Below the pieces are notes generated by a model. The model was not told the origin of the DNA. It was given only the letters and a program-made list of their open reading frames with translations, and made no database searches. The translations under genes were made by a program, and so were the position numbers. From Trypanosoma brucei gambiense DAL972 (lineage: Eukaryota; Euglenozoa; Kinetoplastea; Trypanosomatida; Trypanosomatidae): DNA of 64,000 nt. Below, one piece after another: positions 60,894 through 64,000 of the stretch. The stretch lies in contig NC_026744.1 of assembly GCF_000210295.1 (NCBI RefSeq), forward strand, positions 2,356,001 to 2,420,000, in the 5' to 3' direction. Each line of letters opens with the position of its first letter. The stretch's first letter is position 1.

Positions 60894-62033
60894 ATGGCGA
60901 GGATAATTGACGTATCCGAGCTGGATTACGCAGCGCACTCCCTTACTCGTGGAGGACTAGTGGCACTTCCCACCGAGACAGTGTACGGCCTGGGTGGCAA
61001 TGCGCTCGACGAAAGGGCCGTCCAACAGATCTTTGAGGTTAAGGGGAGACCCTCCACTGACCCATTGATTTGCCATGTTCCCGATATCCAGAGAGCGGTG
61101 GGACTGTGGGATTCTAATGCTGACCCTGCAGCCCTGGAGGTAGCTAAGTGGATAGGGGATGCAATCTGGCCTGGGCCTTTGACTATCGTGTTTAGGGCGA
61201 ATTCTGTGCTACCTCCCTCGGTAACAGGGAATTCAGGGTATGTGGGCGTGCGGATACCAAATCACCCCATCGCGCTCCAGCTTCTGCAACTTGTTAACTT
61301 CCCCGTGGCTGCACCAAGCGCCAATACTTTTGGTCATGTTAGTCCTACTACAGCGGAGCATGTCCTTCGCGATTTGGGGGAAAGGTGTCCTTCGCTACTG
61401 GTCATTGACGGGGGGCACTCTAACATTGGTATCGAATCAACAGTATTGAAAGTGGCCAGTGCTACAAAGGTTGAAATTTTACGCCGTGGGAAGGTCTCGC
61501 TTGCGGATTTACAACAAGTAATATGGAAAAAGTTTGAGTGCCACATCACCGTTAGGGACACCCGGTCATGCCCAGGTACCGTCGATATGGCGATGGACGG
61601 ACCCGGTCAACTGTTGACCCACTATTCTCCCAGCGTTTTATCGGGTATGTTAACACCTAAGAGTACGAATTGCGAAGTGCATCAGAATGAACTGGACAAG
61701 GCTGTTGTAGAACTTCCCTCCACTCCCCCCTTGACAGGGGGAGTTCCGCTAAATCAAACCGTGATAATTGACTTTGGGGGGCTTTTGCAACGTTTTCAGA
61801 GGGTTTGCTTGGCATATCGTGATCTCAGCGCTGAGGGTGAGGTGCAGCAGGCTTGCTTTGCTGTCTTTGAGGCGTTGCGGTGGAGTGAGACGGTTTCAGG
61901 GGCGGGTGTGGTTTTGTTTCCACTAATATCGGAGTGGCCGTGCAAAACGGGTGATGAAGAACTTTTAGCGGCCGTGGAGGATCGCCTCTTCAGGGCTGCC
62001 TCCGGTAAGATAGCTAACATTCGCTTCGGATGA
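60894..62033 (+). CDS. SUA5: Threonylcarbamoyl-AMP synthase Sua5/YrdC
   Basis: A 379-aa enzyme that makes threonylcarbamoyl-AMP from threonine, bicarbonate and ATP. This is the first step of the t6A37 modification of ANN-decoding tRNAs. The YrdC domain fills about residues 1-215, with PTETVYGLGG (26-35), the KGRPSTDPL motif (50-58) and the AAPSAN and ESTVLKV segments. A Sua5-type C-terminal extension follows from about 235, after the linker LTHYSPSVLSG. Length fits archaeal and eukaryotic Sua5 (about 340-430 aa) rather than the short YrdC form. The frame runs upstream to a TTG (60876); ATG 60894 is the first ATG. Confidence 0.95.
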   Translation: MARIIDVSELDYAAHSLTRGGLVALPTETVYGLGGNALDERAVQQIFEVKGRPSTDPLICHVPDIQRAVGLWDSNADPAALEVAKWIGDAIWPGPLTIVFRANSVLPPSVTGNSGYVGVRIPNHPIALQLLQLVNFPVAAPSANTFGHVSPTTAEHVLRDLGERCPSLLVIDGGHSNIGIESTVLKVASATKVEILRRGKVSLADLQQVIWKKFECHITVRDTRSCPGTVDMAMDGPGQLLTHYSPSVLSGMLTPKSTNCEVHQNELDKAVVELPSTPPLTGGVPLNQTVIIDFGGLLQRFQRVCLAYRDLSAEGEVQQACFAVFEALRWSETVSGAGVVLFPLISEWPCKTGDEELLAAVEDRLFRAASGKIANIRFG

Positions 62034-62379
62034 ACAGTGCCATCATCAAATGACTGCTCTTTTCACTGCACTGTGAGACTTCGGGGGAAAATAGTGGTAT
62101 TTTTTTTTTTTTGAGCCAAAAGGAAAGGGAGGAAAAGCATTAGGGCACTGCATCTGATAGCTTTGAAGAAAAAGCAACTATAATTGTGGCAAGTAGGCAT
62201 GGACGCTTGGTATAAAGATAAAACAAGTATCCTGTTTCTCCCCAAAGTCTTGCTCGTCATTTGTTAACATTCGTTTAAAAGTTCCCTTTTTTATATCTTT
62301 TCACCTCTCTTAAGCGTTTGTTGGGTCGGTGTCACTTGGTTGAAGGGAGAATAAAGACGCTCGTGACTTCCACCTCGCA
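62034..62379 (+). other. Intergenic region, no gene seen
   Basis: A T-run at 62099-62113 and a pyrimidine tract at 62280-62310 with the AG at 62313-62314, the probable acceptor for the AC19 gene. Confidence 0.5.
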
Positions 62380-62784
62380 ATGAGTTTTCACCCTCGGGAT
62401 GCTTTCATCCTCCACCAAGAATACATACAACGTCTCAACGAAGGAGACGAAGTCGACACATCCGCCGAACAAAAAGTTGAACTGAACCTTCAGAGGCATG
62501 CGGATTCCGAGTCTGCAGCGACTGTCACATTTTCTCACGAGGATCATACGCTAGGAAATCCTTTGCGTCACGTGATTATGGAAGACCCGAGTGTGACGAG
62601 TGCCGGGTACGCCATTCCGCATCCACTAGAAGCAAAAATGCAACTTCATGTTCAGTCAAGTGAGTATGCCGTCGAAACGGTAGCCAAGGGTCTGGAGCGC
62701 TTGGCCGCTATTTGCGACGAGACGTTGAAAAGTTTCAACGCTTGCGTGGAGGCCATTTCCGCAGAGGACCCTGAGGGGCACTAG
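62380..62784 (+). CDS. RPC19: RNA polymerase I and III shared subunit AC19 (RPC19)
   Basis: A 134-aa member of the RPB11/AC19 family, which pairs with AC40 to form the alpha-like dimer that starts assembly of RNA polymerases I and III. The signature is clear: ATVTFSHEDHTLGNPLRHVI, then GYAIPHPLEAKMQLHVQS and a C-terminal long helix (TVAKGLERLAAICDETLKSF). The GYAIPHP and short-tail features favour AC19 over RPB11. In trypanosomes Pol I also transcribes the main surface-protein genes, so this subunit serves those as well. Length matches the family (about 130-140 aa). Confidence 0.93.
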   Translation: MSFHPRDAFILHQEYIQRLNEGDEVDTSAEQKVELNLQRHADSESAATVTFSHEDHTLGNPLRHVIMEDPSVTSAGYAIPHPLEAKMQLHVQSSEYAVETVAKGLERLAAICDETLKSFNACVEAISAEDPEGH

Positions 62785-63266
62785 ACCGATGTAGCGGTGT
62801 TGCTGCTCTGTGCTGAGGGTGATGCTTCCACGCAAGGTGTTTTCACTTTTAGCGGTAGCAGTGCTGGTGTCCGCATCGTCGAATAATATTTCTGGATTAT
62901 GTCGGTGGGCTTTGTTTTTCATGCATCCGGTTATATAATATTTGGATACGCACTCGGTGTAGAAGCCCCAGTTGTGGTTTTCAAATAAATAAAGGAGTTT
63001 TGAATTCAATATCAAGATATGTTCGCTACCGCAATGTGAGGTGGATCCTTTGAATAATCTAAAACCCCCCAGAGAAGCGGCAAACTGCACGATGCTCTAC
63101 CGCCTTTTAGTGTTGAGTCGAGAAACTCGTGTGTAACCCAACAAACCTCAATTTCCTCTTCCCCATTTTTGTTCAATCTCCATACACGTCTGCGTGATGA
63201 ATCAACGTAGCTGCCAGCGTTTTCGCGCTACTCCATATTTTGAGAGCGAGTCCGGCTGGTGAAAAG
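62785..63266 (+). other. Intergenic region, no gene seen
   Basis: A C/T-rich tract (63150-63185) precedes the AG at 63209-63210, the likely splice acceptor for DPCD. Confidence 0.5.
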
Positions 63267-63878
63267 ATGAGTGTAACCCTTTCAGAGCCTAAGTCATCTG
63301 TCATTGTCAACGGACGTCGTCGCATAACATCAAAGTTTGTCGATGGCGGTGAGATGATTGAGGAATATGACGTCATTACTGATGACCTTCTACTTCGCAA
63401 GTACCGCTCAAGGACCACACTTGGAGGGTTTAGCACTTGGGAAGTTGAGGTGGGAAATGAAGCCTCAACGCGTAACTTGGACAAAGAATTAGTTGTGGAG
63501 ACAAGTGGCAGCCCAGAAGTGGTAAAGCAGGATGCGTTGGAGTTTTATGTGTTCCGCATACGCAATCTTCCATACGCAAAGGAGGTGTTTAGTGTTGCCG
63601 TAGAGCATAGCAAACCAACCGATATGGGGGAAATTGTGGTGCGTACGAGCAACAAAAAATACTTCAAGAGGCTCTCCATACCTGATATGAACCGACGTAA
63701 CCTTAAGTTGGATCCTGCTCAACTCTCCTTTGATGTACAGCACAACACGCTGATTATTCGGTACAAGAAGCCCCTAGTGGTTCTTGCCGCAGAAAGTGCG
63801 GCAAAGAAGGAACGAGCCTCGCTCCCAGCGAAACGCATCGATGATGCCGACTCTAGGACCAGTTGCAATCAGCAATAG
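63267..63878 (+). CDS. DPCD: DPCD protein homologue (cilium/flagellum-associated)
   Basis: A 203-aa protein with the DPCD family pattern throughout: VNGRRRITSKFVDGGEMIEEYD, LLLRKYRSRTTLGGFSTWEVEVG, FRIRNLPYAKEVFSVAVE, VVRTSNKKYFKRLSIPDMNR and LIIRYKKP. Its length equals that of the human protein. DPCD is linked to formation of motile cilia and works with the R2TP (RUVBL1/2) assembly machinery, so a role in flagellar assembly is expected. The frame opens at a TTG (63240); ATG 63267 follows the AG at 63209-63210. The C-terminal tail is basic then polar. Confidence 0.94.
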   Translation: MSVTLSEPKSSVIVNGRRRITSKFVDGGEMIEEYDVITDDLLLRKYRSRTTLGGFSTWEVEVGNEASTRNLDKELVVETSGSPEVVKQDALEFYVFRIRNLPYAKEVFSVAVEHSKPTDMGEIVVRTSNKKYFKRLSIPDMNRRNLKLDPAQLSFDVQHNTLIIRYKKPLVVLAAESAAKKERASLPAKRIDDADSRTSCNQQ

Positions 63879-64000
63879 GGGTGAGCCAGCAGCCGATTCC
63901 GGGGTGTCGTACATGGCACTTTTCAAACTGTTGTGCGTTTGCTTCGGTGTGCGGTTGCGCATGTCTTAGATTCGCGGCTGGTCACGGAACTCCTACTTTT
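63879..64000 (+). other. Window end, 3' flank of DPCD
   Basis: The last 122 bases hold only the start of the DPCD 3' flank; no feature is seen. Confidence 0.5.

Noticed and set aside
1..64000. CRISPR arrays, bacterial operons or phage genes
   Set aside because: No short spaced repeats or prokaryotic gene sets are present; the tandem repeats are whole-gene units in a trypanosome chromosome.

Overview
This window reads as a core segment of an African trypanosome chromosome, almost certainly Trypanosoma brucei or a close relative. The reasons are as follows. Every recognisable host gene is intronless and lies on the + strand, as one directional polycistronic cluster. Most genes are preceded by a polypyrimidine tract and an AG that fit spliced-leader trans-splicing. 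The DNA carries a 5.25-kb ingi LINE with 12-bp target-site duplications and a gp63-type surface metalloprotease. From memory and unchecked, the gene order recalls T. brucei chromosome 11.

Region 1 (1-15571) is a tandem array of DNA polymerase kappa (Y-family translesion polymerase). There are six complete copies in units of 2518-2520 bp, and the stop codon of a seventh sits at base 1, so the array continues to the left. The copies are mosaics: constant blocks alternate with variable blocks in the N-terminus, nucleotide-binding pocket and little finger. Two copies have Asp in place of the catalytic Glu. The array ends at 15571, in a truncated spacer. It is followed at once (15794-17458) by a very divergent Y-family relative that has lost the catalytic acidic residues and has a presequence-like N-terminus. 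This pair of observations is the most interesting thing in the window.

Region 2 (17.8-43.5 kb) holds, in order: a beta-propeller-like protein, a gp63/MSP metalloprotease, a two-domain AAA ATPase, a DUF423/TMEM256 membrane protein, a small acidic protein, a long coiled-coil protein, an eIF4AIII-type DEAD-box helicase, a TPR-like protein, a Qa-SNARE syntaxin, a Tim21/Coa1-like mitochondrial membrane protein, a Ser-rich protein, a membrane-anchored CHAP/C51 amidase, a secreted helical-bundle protein and a doubtful small basic ORF.

Region 3 (43.5-54.6 kb) is gene-poor. It contains a tRNA T-arm-like structured patch, a nearly full-length ingi on the - strand (45899-51153) whose ORF is broken by two frameshifts, a 244-bp + strand ingi/RIME 5' fragment arranged head-to-head with it, and GC-rich sequence with no convincing gene.

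Region 4 (54.6-64 kb) is a compact cluster: a glycerophosphodiester phosphodiesterase, a TMEM50-family protein, CEP76, a mitochondrial DEAD-box helicase (probably mHEL61/REH1), the Sua5/YrdC tRNA t6A enzyme, the RNA polymerase I/III subunit AC19 and DPCD. As usual in trypanosomes, neighbours are co-transcribed but functionally mixed. CEP76 and DPCD belong to basal body and cilium biology; eIF4AIII, REH1, Sua5 and AC19 belong to RNA metabolism.

The first possible codon of many reading frames is TTG or GTG. Starts given here were moved to the first ATG downstream of a plausible splice acceptor.
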